Shown in pieces: positions 11,501 through 23,609 of a stretch of 64,000 nt of DNA. A program made the translations under genes and the position numbers. The notes beneath the pieces are model-generated. The model did no database searches, was not told where the DNA came from, and was given only the letters and a program-made list of their open reading frames with translations. Source of the DNA: Opisthorchis felineus (taxonomy: Eukaryota > Platyhelminthes > Trematoda > Opisthorchiida > Opisthorchiidae). Numbering within the stretch: the stretch's first letter is position 1; every line of letters starts with the position of its first letter. The stretch lies in assembly GCA_004794785.1 (NCBI GenBank), contig SJOL01001578.1:275920-339919 (forward strand), read 5' to 3'.

Positions 11501-14500
11501 AGTGCTTGCAGAAAAGAAAAGAAAATTGCATCGCATATATGGCTTAAACAAGGTCGCATCAGAGATAAGGAGTTGTGCCTCATCTTTGATCATTTAATAA
11601 CGCTAATCAAGTGACTCAACCTACGTAAATAACGCGGAAGCTTAGCCAAGTTCCAACTGAAAATAGTTGTCTGCGTTCGTTATGAGAGATTCTGTTTTGT
11701 GTCGCCTCTCTGAATGACAAGAGTCCTGGTCGGAATCTAACGCAACTTTGCAACGTTTTCTACTTGGGGTTTCATCGAATGAACTAGAATAAACTAAACT
11801 TACTCTTGTGCTCAGAATTTGGTAAGAAGCTGAAACTGCATTGTGGTTAACCTCGTTTTCTCTTAGTTACATACAGTTAGCTTTAAAGGTATGCAGTGTA
11901 TGTTCTCGAGTCTCTGAAAAGTTTTAATAGCAGATCGGCTGTTTCATGAAAAACCGTTGATCTAAATGTTAGTTGTTGTGAATGCACCTTACGTGAAGAC
12001 CACCATTTGCATCCAACCATCCGTCTTAAATATTTTTTTTCAAAATCAGTGTACGTAATTGGTCATATTTAGAGGACCACGTGTTATTAGTGCCGACATG
12101 AAAGCCATATGTTCATGAACACAAGCCCCATTGTCACGCCGTTTGGATTAACTTTTCTTTGCATCGCGTTTGTTTAGTTTTCTTCCAAACTGAAAATTAT
12201 TTTGGGACTTTGAAAGGATGTCAGCCGAGTGCCATAATAAGAGGTCAATGCGGAACAACAACCATGATACGCACCGTGATGCATAACCCAGTAGAACCGG
12301 AAGAAAAATCCAGAATTTCCACAGTGCTTGTAAGAAGGCTGGCAAAATACTGCATGCCTCACAGTACAAACCAGAAGCTATTGTTTCGGCCAAACAGCTT
12401 ACTCAGTGGCGTAAGATATTCTCTTATAGTTTGAACTTTCTATTAAGGCCTACTGGATTGTTATTTTCCAGCGCACAAGCCCATATTATCCAGAAATGCA
12501 AAACGTTAAAATCTGGTCACTGTTGATATAGATCGAGACCAAGTAGTGCGGGATGACACGTCATGCTGACTTCAAACCATGCTCATATCAAGCACTTTTG
12601 AGTCAAGCCCCTAAACAAAGTGAAGAATCTAGCTAAATCTGTGATAGCAGCCGGTAGCAACGCAGCTGTTTTGCTGACAAGCTTCGCAGGTGACTTTCGG
12701 CAGGCGGGATAGTATAATTGCTGCCCCCGAACCCCTTCTCTATAGGCATACAAATTATTCGCAGAAGCCGCGGCAAAGGTCAACCAAAATATTTACTGTA
12801 CGTTCCGAAACAGTTGATGTGACCCCTAAGCGGACTTGAACGCAGTATCAGGTTGCAGTTTTCATCTGCCCGGTTGACCTATCCGACCTGCAAACGCATA
12901 AATAAAATTTTGGTTTTTATATTGCTTTAAAACACTTCTGGGAGATGGTCCTGAGGCAAAACAGTCGACTATGGGTCAACTCAACACAAAACTAAGCGGT
13001 TACATCCCCTTCTTTTTCACCACCTGAGTAAAAAATTGTACGAAAACCTCGTATTCAGGTGTAAGAGTAGTGGCCCTTGCCTGGAAGCAGACGGAGTACA
13101 TGATGTGCTTTATCTCCCTCAGAAGGCAAGTAAAAGCTGTGGAGTACATTTTACAGAATAAATCATCTGGTATCGTAAAGAAGGTAGTCATTTTCCTCAA
13201 ACTTTAACATATCCGGCAGCAGCAAGAAATCAGACTCTTCTTTAAAGTGCACTGCGCATCAGTGAGGGTGGGGTCAGTTTATAAGTGTGAAACTTGGTGA
13301 ATTATTTGTGACGTCGTTGTACATGAAGTATTGGGCACATTTGTTTGAAGCAATGCTTCATCGTCTTTTATGACAACAAGAAAATGGAACGTTCTTCATG
13401 CGATTTCCGTTTATCAGCTTTCATGGCTGAGTCATGTGCTTAGCTTGCCGTAACCATAAATACCGAGGTGCTTACTGTTTGGAATACCAAGATAGTTAAA
13501 ATAGGTGTTGGGGCAATCAGTCAACGAATTGGGAGATTGAGATGAAGAATTTGGAAGTCAGGCTGAGCACATCTTTTTAAGTCCGACTACCACACTGAAG
13601 TATAAATTCTATTGTTCGTGTTCACAAACTTTGTCCTATATTGCAAACGATCAATCCAACTAGCTTCTGCGTAAGACTTGGTATCTCTTTAACTCATTAT
13701 TCTGTTTACACTTTCCGACCTTACTTGAAGGCTATCAGAAAGAAACTCAGATGTTCCCGAATTGGAAATCCATTTTTAGCTGGCCGAGTACAAGCTGTTT
13801 TACAGCGAGTTTCGGCTATTTCTTCTGGTGTTGCCCACCAGTGGAGTTGATTTTACATCAGAATGTACCTGAACCCAAGAACCCACTTCTAAATAAATTT
13901 GGTGCCTGTGATAATGTCCGTTCAAGTATTCCGGAAGAGTATACTCAGACACTGCCAAGCTCCCGAACATGTCGTATGTATATTGGTAAAGTTTCGCTGC
14001 AACACCGTGTTGAAGACGGCGCACCAAACCTCTACAACGGAATGTTTGTATTCGGGCGCAGACACGTTTTTCAATGCCGCCAAGCACCAAGCCGACCTTT
14101 GAATTTCGTGCGCCTTAAATCAGTGGTTAATGTAGCTGAGGTCCCTACAGCACACTTTTGCGCAACATTTCTGTTAGATATTTGGTGTTCTATTTTCGCC
14201 ACCTAGAATGGGTCGACTACAGGCAGAAGATTTGAGATATTTACAAGTAGACTCAAGCAAGGTGCCACCAAAAAAAGATGCCATAAACCGTTGTGGTAAT
14301 CCAGATTTTGAATGCAAGTAAAACACAAACTCACACTCCGGATCATGTGAATAGTAGATTCGTGCAGTACTGTTTCGGTCTGTAAACCCCTTCAGATCAG
14401 GTTCTGTTCTCTTTTTCTATTAGCTTCATTATATTCCCAGAAGCTGCTGCCATGTGATTTTGGGACTTTGCGCTGGAGCTTAAAAAATGTTTAGTGGCTT

Positions 14501-14679
14501 TTCCTAGCTCTTCAGTTTCTCGACATTCAACTTGCATGTGTCATCTCATGATCCACAACTTGGCAGCATTTAAAGTGCGGCACGTATCAGAGAGCACTGT
14601 GTCATTACTGAATCCTTCAGTCACACAATGAAACCTTTAATCTTGTGTCTGTACACTTGTTGATTAGGCCTACTTGACA
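8546..14679. other. no gene recognised
   Basis: Apart from the SINE-like patch near 12800, nothing identifiable. A GC-richer block at 13750-14200 is open on both strands (151 codons plus, 96 codons minus) without recognisable domains. It may be an unidentified repeat. Confidence 0.55.
12800..12900 (-). repeat. possible tRNA-derived SINE-like repeat
   Basis: The minus strand reads GGATAGGTCAACCGGGCAG, then GCGTTCAAGTCC, a box A and box B like pair with tRNA-like spacing. No intact tRNA cloverleaf forms by eye. Boundaries are approximate. Confidence 0.3.
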
Positions 14680-15410
14680 AGCGGCGTCCACCGCACACTA
14701 GACCACGCACGTGCAATAAGACTCCCAAGGCTGCACATATCACCAGTAGTTGCAGACTATTGTCGTTCATCGATCAGAATACACCGGGTCTCACTATCTT
14801 GCTTCCGGTTTCCGAGACCCTGTCAACCCCAGGACTGGAACCACCCAGCAGGAAGACTGAATCATTTGAGGTTCCGCCTCTCATATGGTGTGAGTGTGAC
14901 ACTTTGTGCGTATAAATATGATAACATTGTTCCCGGTTGCGGACTGTGAGTACCTGTTATTCTAGGGTAAATGCGTGCTTTGTTTCTCAATTTATATGGT
15001 CTAAAACTACAAACGCGCGACGATGTTTACGTTTAGTTCTGCGACATCACAAGACATAGCCAAACCAGACTCTGGTGGCCGCCCTTAGTCAGCAATTGCG
15101 GTTTCAATGAATATAGCAAGGTTCTTATGGTTCTTCTGCAACAAGTACAGTTCAAATTTTAGGCTTACCTCCTAAACCAGAAGAGTACGAATGTTCAAGA
15201 TTCCAAAACCGCATCACCTACAGAATCTCCAATAGAACATGTGACCAAATCCAGTCTCTTGTAGCTTTATCGATCAACCAGCTTGGTTTCACCAAGTGCG
15301 GCTACCTGCAGCATAGTTTTTATTATTTCGCAAGCAGAACTAGTCACTTTCGGGAAGCACATTTAGAGCGATATCAAAGACAGCCCTCAAGTTCAATTTT
15401 CGAAGTTGGA
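14680..15410 (-). mobile_element. decayed LINE, apurinic-type endonuclease domain
   Basis: Reading the minus strand from 15410 downward gives colinear blocks of a LINE endonuclease in shifting frames. VAALGETK lies at 15282-15305, where intact elements read IAALSETR. GFGHMFYW follows at 15229-15252, matching GAGYTFFW. VSLKFELYLLQKNHKNLAIF fits MSLRLPLRGGKFATIxS. Further on, NDNSLQLLVICAA (NDNSLQLL at 14744-14767) matches NDNGLLLLRTCAE. The SETR-like Glu is present. The Asp/Asn of the LGDFNARVG block is not clearly preserved. Stops and frameshifts interrupt every block, so it is an old inactive copy. The RT part of this copy was not found directly below 14680. Confidence 0.6.
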
Positions 15411-17159
15411 ACATGCTCGTCTTTCTTCTTTTCTAGACAGTCTGATTCATGTGTGGAGAAATGGAGCCTTTTGAACATTGACACTGAAAATAGAGGTTGG
15501 ATTCTGGTCACTTATCTCATGATATCGACCTCAGTTCTCAAAACAAGGGAGGGTTTGACATTAAGTTAACCTTGAGGTGCCGATCAAAAGCAGGAAGCAT
15601 CGGCATCCGGTGTCCTTACTACTCACCAAATGAGAGAATATTCCTTTAGCCCCCAAACCACAAAAAACTTTCGTGGGGCTAATTACAACGGTAGGAAAAC
15701 TGCTATCGTACTAGTAGACAAGGCAGTCTAATGAAACATTTTGCGTGTTGAAACTTGGTTTGCTAGAATTCCCCTCGGTCTACGCAGAAGATCTTGACTT
15801 TTGTGTTTGTAATTCAGACTGCGTTTTATCGTCATCAATAAGAGGCTATCTGTAATTGCTGGTTGCATAAAACCGCTTTCAATAATAGCAAACAAGATGA
15901 CAATTTGTTATCCAGTGGCAAATATTCCCAGATCAATCCTATTTATTTTTCTTTGCCATCTGTGGAATAATTTGTGATGTGAATACATTATGCAAGAAAA
16001 TGTATTTGTCATTTACAGCTGCTTTCAGTTATCTTTCAAATGAAATATAAGTGTTATAATAAGGGAGGCAAAATACCGGGAAGAAAAAGGAAGGTGCGAT
16101 TAACGTTGACTATAATGATGATTTTCGAACGTACCGAAGCGCTAAGTAATGTCGTGGAAGCCGAACTGCGCTCTTCAAGCCTTCAAATGCACTGATTTTT
16201 TCCCGAGAGTTCTGATAATTTATGCCCAAATTTTTAGCTTCTGATACTCGAATCCTTAACGAAATTTGGGACTCATCTATATGAGAGATAACAAAGTGTC
16301 GCAGATCAAAGCAGTTTCCAGGCAGTGCTTTACAAGGATTTTTCTTGCGGTTTTAAGCCGTTTAGCTAGTTGGTGGATGGATGAAACGTACGTATCTAAA
16401 ATTGGGTACATTGGGTTAATGAGGTATTGTGAATCCCTAAAGATGAAGCGTACAGAACCCTACAGGCTTGAACATATGGAGCTTAATCTGGAAGGCAAAT
16501 CCGTCAATCCGCTCAGATTTCGTTTCCCGGAGATGCAGTTAAAGTCCCGTGGGTTGGACATGTACGTGTTCCGATTCTGTTTCTGTAGAAGGCCGGTCAA
16601 GTTTTCACGGTGGAATTTTAAAGCATTCCTAGTATTAGCGCTTGTAGTGAAGACAGACTTTTGCATCCGAAATGTTTTCCGGATACCTTCCGAAGTCTGA
16701 TAGAATTTCACACATGAGTTAATTGTTTCCCAGGGTTTTCAGCAATTTTTCGTATCAATGCCTGAGTTTGGTTGATTCATCATAGAGAGCTAGTGTGTGA
16801 TGAACATAATTCGATAAACAGTAGGTGGATTACTCAGAAATGGTGTGGTCTTGTGCTTCACTTACTTACTTTCTAGGTATCAATGTGAGATAGGCACAAA
16901 TAGTCGGGGACTACTGTGCTAACCCGTAATTTTTGTCGCTGGATAAACTTATAAAAACTTTGTCGAATATGATTGCTCGAAATACACTGTGCATAAAACG
17001 CTTTTGGAGGCTTTGCTACGACACGACTGCATTGAGTATATGCCAACTAGGGTATCTTCCACAAGAATTTAGAGCACTACAATCACCAGAAATGCCGAGA
17101 GAAATGTGTCTCTCTATGTATATCGGAAAACTAACTGGGATGGACAATATTTATTGAAG
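15411..17159. other. no gene recognised
   Basis: AT-rich sequence with a 144-codon plus-strand frame at 16266-16700 and an overlapping 83-codon minus frame. Neither resembles a known protein. It may contain unrecognisable remains of the LINE copies on either side. Confidence 0.5.
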
Positions 17160-17560
17160 GAAATGCCGTTACTCAATGGCTTTCCCGAACACTCCACTGC
17201 AATTCACAGTGCCACCAACAGGTAAATGCCTACGAAACTGAAAGGAAGGCAGCTTGCACGACCTTCATGTTCAAAGGCCAATAATTAACCACTGGTACCA
17301 GGAGCAAACTTGACTAGGCCTTAACCAGTGTCTACAATGCTGCACAAATTCTCTTGGTTCAAATTGCCAAGGGAAGTGTTTCAGGACAGTGTGGGTCTTG
17401 TTCACCAGGTTGATCTGGATTCCAACCTGACTGCACAGATGGAGACCCCTGTCAACAGAGCAGGCCGATGTATATCCAAAGTCAAACCATCAGGCAATAT
17501 CCACGTTCACCAACCGCTCGATGGAATCATGCCACCAAACGGCTCCAACCAACTCGTTTC
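17160..17560 (-). mobile_element. LINE relic, reverse transcriptase 3' portion
   Basis: Minus-strand blocks in order: LPDGLTL in place of the FADDxAL catalytic motif (about 17485-17505), VGIQINLVNKTHTVL (about 17380-17425) matching the VGLxIxxxKTxVL segment after it, and an AFTCWW block (about 17210-17228) where intact elements have AFGRL. Frames change between blocks and stops are present. The VGLNIHKGKTKVL-like wording recalls the RTE/SR2-type elements of schistosomes. Same strand and order as the endonuclease piece at 18690-18990, so both may be one element of about 1.8 kb. Confidence 0.5.
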
Positions 17561-18689
17561 GTATTTTATTACGTAACCAAAACTCAAACTTCTGTCCTCC
17601 AGTGAGGATTTCCTCATCAAAAATTACGAGACACACTCCGTTCACAAAAGCACAATATTCGGCTTTTATCTTTTTATTCGCGCAGTTTTATTCAGCTACC
17701 GATTATTCTCTTTCCACTTAGTTGCCAAAACTTTAGCATGTAACCTGCATCTCGTGGCTGAGAACAGAGAAGGATGAACATGCGGTGGCCCCCACCTTCT
17801 ATCTGTCAACGAAATATCTAGTAGAGAAACAGCTCTTGTGTTTTACAGGTTTTATTGACAAGTAATTCCTCTGGTGAATTTGGGGATGAGTTTCAAATTA
17901 TTATGAATTTAGGAGGACGCGTTCCGTCCTGGAGAAGTGATGGTGAATTGCGTTGTTGATGCCTTCACTCGGAGCTGGTTGCCGGTCTATTTCTAGTATA
18001 TATGTTTATTAGTTGTTTATGCATTGTTAGGCACCGTTAGTAGAGGAGGTGGTGGCACCGCATCCAAGCTTGTCACGAACATATCCGGAGTCACCATTCA
18101 GATGCATACCGCGTTGCTGTCATGTCTAATCATGCTAACTAGCCAGTTTTTGTTCATGCAAAACAAAATGTTACCATACCAACAACGACACCGAATATGG
18201 GATACAAGCGATAATCACGTCAGTTTTTGATTGTGTGTTGTGTTTGGAAATCCGGCGACCTGAAGTTTGCCCACCAGTAGCGTGAGTTACATAATTAAAG
18301 GGATACTGACTGCATCTTGTTAAAGTTCAAGAGCTGGTATACTACAACATTCTCATTATTATGACTTTCCTCTCAGTAGGTTACTCTCTTTCTACAAAAC
18401 TTTGTTTGAAGTATAAGAACCTACCAATATTCATTGTTTTGTATAAATTGAAGTTCCATTTAGGCACATAGGCTCTACAAAAACGCCGTATATTTAAGCA
18501 TTATGTAAGTGACTGATGTTTTCTCTTTAAAATAAGTTGTTTTGTATGGCTTGGAATTTACAGAGATGTTTTTGTTCTATATCCCCTGATCACCCTAATT
18601 GAATGAAAACTACCTATTGCATAATAAACTGATGAGTGTCTAAGCTACCCAGCTTGTATTTGGTTGCCAAACACACCCCGTGTTACCGA

Positions 18690-18990
18690 CACTTTTACAC
18701 GTCAAAAATGACAGCACCACAAGTTCAGCGTAGTAAGTCGGTCGTTTGAACCATTGATACAGCCAGAACACTGGTGATTAGTTACGGTTTTATCTGAATA
18801 ATCACGGACTCCTACAATGCCTTTGATAACTAACCAGTCCTGAGCTTGACCTGACACCAGGGGTTTGTGGTAAACATCTAGTTGTATTCCAGAGGAGTAT
18901 TCCAAGTGTTCAGAGTCCATTGGGACCAACAGTGTAATGGAACAGGGACCCGGCTATCCTCCTCTTATGCCGCCACTAATAAGGCAGTCG
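18690..18990 (-). mobile_element. LINE relic, endonuclease C-terminal portion
   Basis: On the minus strand, AQDWLVIKGIVGVRDYSDKT (about 18770-18845) lines up without gaps with the QRDVLVTKAIPGADGWTDHR block that closes LINE endonucleases, including the conserved Asp before the usual His (here Lys). QLDVYHKP just upstream fits the LLDYVLVRR strand. The element probably continues toward lower coordinates on the same strand, where RT-like sequence occurs at 17160-17560. The part between them is too diverged for me to follow. Confidence 0.4.
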
Positions 18991-20785
18991 TCAGTTCATA
19001 CAATAGCAATCAGGTCAGCTGAAAAGACTGTTGACATCCAGGTAGATAAATTCCAACTAAAACGCTTCATCTTAGAAACAGCTTTTCCGATCTAATCACG
19101 CGATTACTATAGGTGGCTTTTCCTAACCACAAGATCAGGCATTTAACGAGATGTATCTTTTGACAATTTTAGGCGTAATTCGAGTACGAAAGAGGACCGT
19201 TCTGATGAAAAACACTAATAACCTAGCTTACCAGGTGGTCAACTTCAATTTTGCTAATGAATTCTAGCAGGACCTGGAAAAAAACAATAGTAATTAATTT
19301 GCAGATACCATTGAGTAAAATCAATCCAACTTCGTCAAGGACAACAAGAGATCGATTTGAACATTCTCGTCTGCGGTTTGGTGCCTTTGGTGCAGCCTCA
19401 ATAAACGAACAAAAATAGACCTCGTTTGTGAAGTGACCACTCGCTAGAGTGGTCTGTAGGCAAGTGAGTAACTCTAGTTCACTTCTCAGACTAATAAGAT
19501 TCGTCTGAATATTGGCTATTGACTATCAACCACATATCCTCAGATATCAAAATTTCACTCCATACTCGTCTGTATGGAAGCCGCCGGGTGAAAAAATCCA
19601 CGACGTCGCAGGTCTACGCCTAAAATTAAGGACACAGCTGAGTCGACAATCGCCTTTATTGGTTCACATATTTGCCAAAGGTTTGTTTCACGATTATCAT
19701 TTGGTCGAACTCAGCAAACCTAAGTGGAACAGATAATACTGGTTTATTAGTTATGCCCACAGAATAAAAGAATGCCTGCAAAAATCTGTGCAAATTAAAA
19801 GTTCTCAGTAATACTGTACACTGGAAAAATTTCCTTGGCTCTTTAATTTGAGGACCGACGTTCAATAGTCAAAAGCAGGCCTTGCGGTAAAATGACGAAT
19901 TCCATCACCATGATTCGCAACGTTGGCTATGCAAAATAGTTGAATAACAAACTCACTGACATGTAATAGCTACATTTATCAATACCATTGAAAATATCAT
20001 GAGGCATAACGAATGGTATTTCGACTAGCGAAATAGGCTCATTTACAAACAAATTTGGTTTTGTGAGAGACTCACCTGGAACCCAGCTGAATCTCTCGTT
20101 TGTGATGTTTTGACTAGTTTTTCAAAATAACCTCGTCATCTATAAAAGTTGGCTTTTGAAAAAAAGTGGGAAAAAGGGGATATGGAAGTAAAGTTCTTGA
20201 GAAATTATTCAGAAACACATGGTTACTGTTACCAAGAAAATTGCTGCAAAGATATTAATTGGTCAACAAAATTAATTCTTTATTTTTTCTTCTTGCCCCA
20301 CGCTGCACAGCACCGGTTTTTTAACTTTTGCTATCCTTGCGATAAACAGGCTTTCAAAATGGCCCTCCTTTAACCAACCTAAAGCATATACAAAGCAAAT
20401 TTTTCGAGTTAATCACAATATGTTTCGTTACGTCAAAGTAACATAAGCAAAGGAGTGAAAATTGGTCTTTTTAAAACAGGAGTGAGTGTCAGAATGGTGG
20501 CACAAATGTGGTCAAACTAAAGATGGCCGAGCACAGTTACTTAATCAGTTCGAACGAAATTGCTGGCAGTGAACCGTATTGTGCAGGATAAATAAGCTAA
20601 CTTGTTTGACTTACTATCCCGGTAGAAGTGTCACCTAATTGACAAACAATGCAGCAGATAACGACTGAGTAGTTTATCATAGACGAGCTTAACACAGTGT
20701 CCCGAGTTATCAAGGGCCAAATGGTCGTCAGTAGCATATATATCATGTTTACCACAGCTGAGGCAATCAACTGGTTACATAAACT

Positions 20786-20787
<2 letters not shown>

Positions 20788-20831
<44 letters not shown>
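20788..20831. repeat. (AT)n microsatellite
   Basis: About 22 uninterrupted AT/TA units. A 108-codon minus-strand frame runs across it and reads as alternating Tyr and Ile; that frame is an artefact of the repeat. Confidence 0.97.
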
Positions 20832-20834
<3 letters not shown>

Positions 20835-23062
20835 GGTGGAGCGTGTGCGTCGGGTATCCGAAATAGTACACTATCATTCCTACATAACAAAAGCTGGTGG
20901 TTGACGGGGTAAAATGGAACCAAACCAATGAGTGTGGCCAGGATTTCGTGTTAAACGGTGCGCAAATGGTTGTTTTTTGCGGTATAAGACGATCGGTTGC
21001 GTAGCAGTATCTACTGCTTTTCTAATGGCGCACGGTTATCCGTTGAAACTCCTAAAGGAGACCAGGAGTTCACGCAGGAAGTTCATTTTAAATTGATGCC
21101 GTTGTTGGTTGTTTGCAGCCATTCGTTGGATGAGCCCGGCAACTTGGACGCAGCCAAGAAGAATCCGTACTACCTCGTCCCAGGATTGGCGGTTACGTCG
21201 CTGATATCATTCATGAAGCCCGGGCTACAAAACTTCCCCCACTACTCAGTAGATGCAGTTTCAGAATCCACACGGTTAGGCAGAACGTGCATAGATGTAT
21301 GGCAAAGGCCCAACACTGATCGCTTGACATCACATTGCTGTTGGTTTACTCGACAAAACAATGAACAACTAAATGTCTGTGACGTTTGGCGTGATTATCC
21401 CAAATTAATATGCAGTTTGATTTTTTATGTATCGCAAGAATGAAACAATATGCACATAAGGTAGACACTTTGATTGTGATGGTTACTCACGGTTACAACA
21501 AAAAGGGTTCTTTTGTGGCTTTACAATTCTGGACGTGCTGTCGCCAAGCTCTTTTTATAGCATTCCTTCTTGGCAGTTCAAATTATTTTACGACCTTATC
21601 GACGCCTTTCCAAGCAGCTTCCTTACTGCTCAGGTAAAGAGTTAGTGTTGTCCAATGAAAGTAAATAGGCGAGATTTTAAACTATACTAGATTTTTGTGT
21701 AAATCGCCGCGCTGAATAAGTATATAAACAACATTACGTTTGTTTTTGAACAGAAAAAGAAAATCGAGATAGAAGAGACCCCCTAATGTCTGGTTTTCGA
21801 CTTCAAGTACAACATGTAGCCTGCAAGCTATGATTGAGCTCGTATCATGTTACAAGACATTTTGACATTCTTGTTTCCGTAACTTCGACAAAAGAAAAGA
21901 GTAGGTGTTTGCATTCAACAAGTCCCGGCCAACAGATAATAACCTCCATCGCATTCACTCCCGTTGCCCGGTTTCACAAGGTGTTTAACCATCAACGAAA
22001 CAGGTGATGTGTATTCATTATTTCTAGTCTACATTTCTGCGGCGCGAGAGCTCTTAGGTGCAAACTTGTTGCTATATTCGTTTCTTCATCGCCATCCTGA
22101 GACTCCCTACATACTTAGATTGTGTTCACTGGTATCTCAAATTGGGTTAGACCGGCATCGATGTGAAAATCAGACCCACAAAGACCGTTGATGCCCCAGT
22201 AGCCCAGGTTTGATGCACCACATGGTTGTACAAAAACATATTACGAGTTTGCGGTTCATCCGGAGCTGAAAATTAAACAGGAATATACAACAACCCCAGT
22301 ATTCTTCGTTGTCCTCTAAATTGATACAACGACCTGGTGAATTATTTGGCTTCTCTGGGGCTGAATCTTATGTGTGCAAGCCAAGCTGACATTGGAGAGG
22401 GAAACGAAGTCGCTGTAATTATGCAAATTAGGAGTTGACACACTATTTTTCCTGGTGGCATATATTTACTTACTTTGAAAACCTTATTTTCAAAGCGATC
22501 CTACAACTCTACACAGTAATCTTTACAGACAAGCTGCCGCTAATTGAGGCTACTTCCTCCCAAATATTTCACATGGTAAGGCCGAACCGCCTTAGTTTTT
22601 TTGTTTAGGCATGGAGATAAATTATCATCAGCAGTTCCTGGCGCATCCCATGAAAAGCTTAAAAAAAGCAAAGTCATTAGTTATAACAATTTATGGCAAA
22701 AGTTCAAACAAGTGATCGGCTGTGTTTGTCCACAACAGGCTGGCCACACCGCGGCTTGTTTGGTTTACGACTAATGGTGACTTTATGTCATGAGGCTTAC
22801 AAATGGACTTCCTCACCTTATTTACAAAATAATTTGGCATGCCCTTTCTCCTTATTGGAAAAAACTTGTGCTACCAAGCCTGGCAAACATTTTTGTTCCC
22901 ATAAGTTTAAAGAGATTCACTTTTATTGGTGAAATTAAACTTAATTATTTTCTAATGGGAATCTCTGTATCAAAAGGTTGCTGCTTGCTGAGTGGACTCT
23001 TAGTGTGGCTATGAATCTGCTGCAACCGTGACTTGTAACCATGGCCCTACCTGAAGTAACCT

Positions 23063-23278
23063 TCAGTGTGATGTCCTTTGGCCAAGTGGGTTATTGTTGG
23101 TTTTCAAAAGACCAATAATGGGATCCCCTACATAGCGTATGCGTATGCATCTTGGATGCAGCTGCACAAAAAGTTCCAGGCTGATTCTTATGCCACACAG
23201 CGACAAAATAGCCTCGCTTTTTGATTTTCCGCCGACATCCATGAACGTACTACATAAGAATTTGCGTTCACCCAGCAT
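23063..23278 (-). mobile_element. possible LINE C-terminal fragment
   Basis: The minus-strand frame has AILSLCGIRISLELF and then QLHPRCIRIRYVGD. LINE polyproteins have GILSIYAMLRQLQLRWSGHLVRM near their C-terminus. Identity is low, the usual Trp is absent, and there is no second block, so this is tentative. Confidence 0.2.
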
Positions 23279-23591
23279 TTTTGATTTTTCCTTCGTTTAG
23301 TAAAGTGTGCGCAAATATAATTCTCCTGCTGTACTTCATAGTAATACTATTTACTTGGCGTTATATATCACGCAAGTATACGGTCCAAGGGGAATAGCAA
23401 AAACAAGCCGCATGCATAACTGACTATTGCAAGCCACTAGCATCTGCTAATATGACCAAACGTGGTACTGAGCTTTTGCGACATGGACCAAATAGAACTC
23501 CGTGTGTTCAGATGTGCTGAACAACTATCCACTGACTAAAGATACGACCTTACAAAATGGAGATTAAGTAGGTATTTGATGTTATATGATA

Positions 23592-23609
23592 TACATATAT
23601 ATATATATT
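23592..23609. repeat. short (AT)n tract
   Basis: A short AT-dinucleotide run preceded by imperfect copies (atatgatatacat). Confidence 0.85.

Noticed and set aside
14152..14206. LLDIWCSIF on the plus strand as the DxWSxGC block of a kinase
   Set aside because: Only three residues match and no other kinase block lies nearby on that strand.
20597..20923. 108-codon minus-strand frame
   Set aside because: It is generated by the AT microsatellite (alternating Tyr and Ile).
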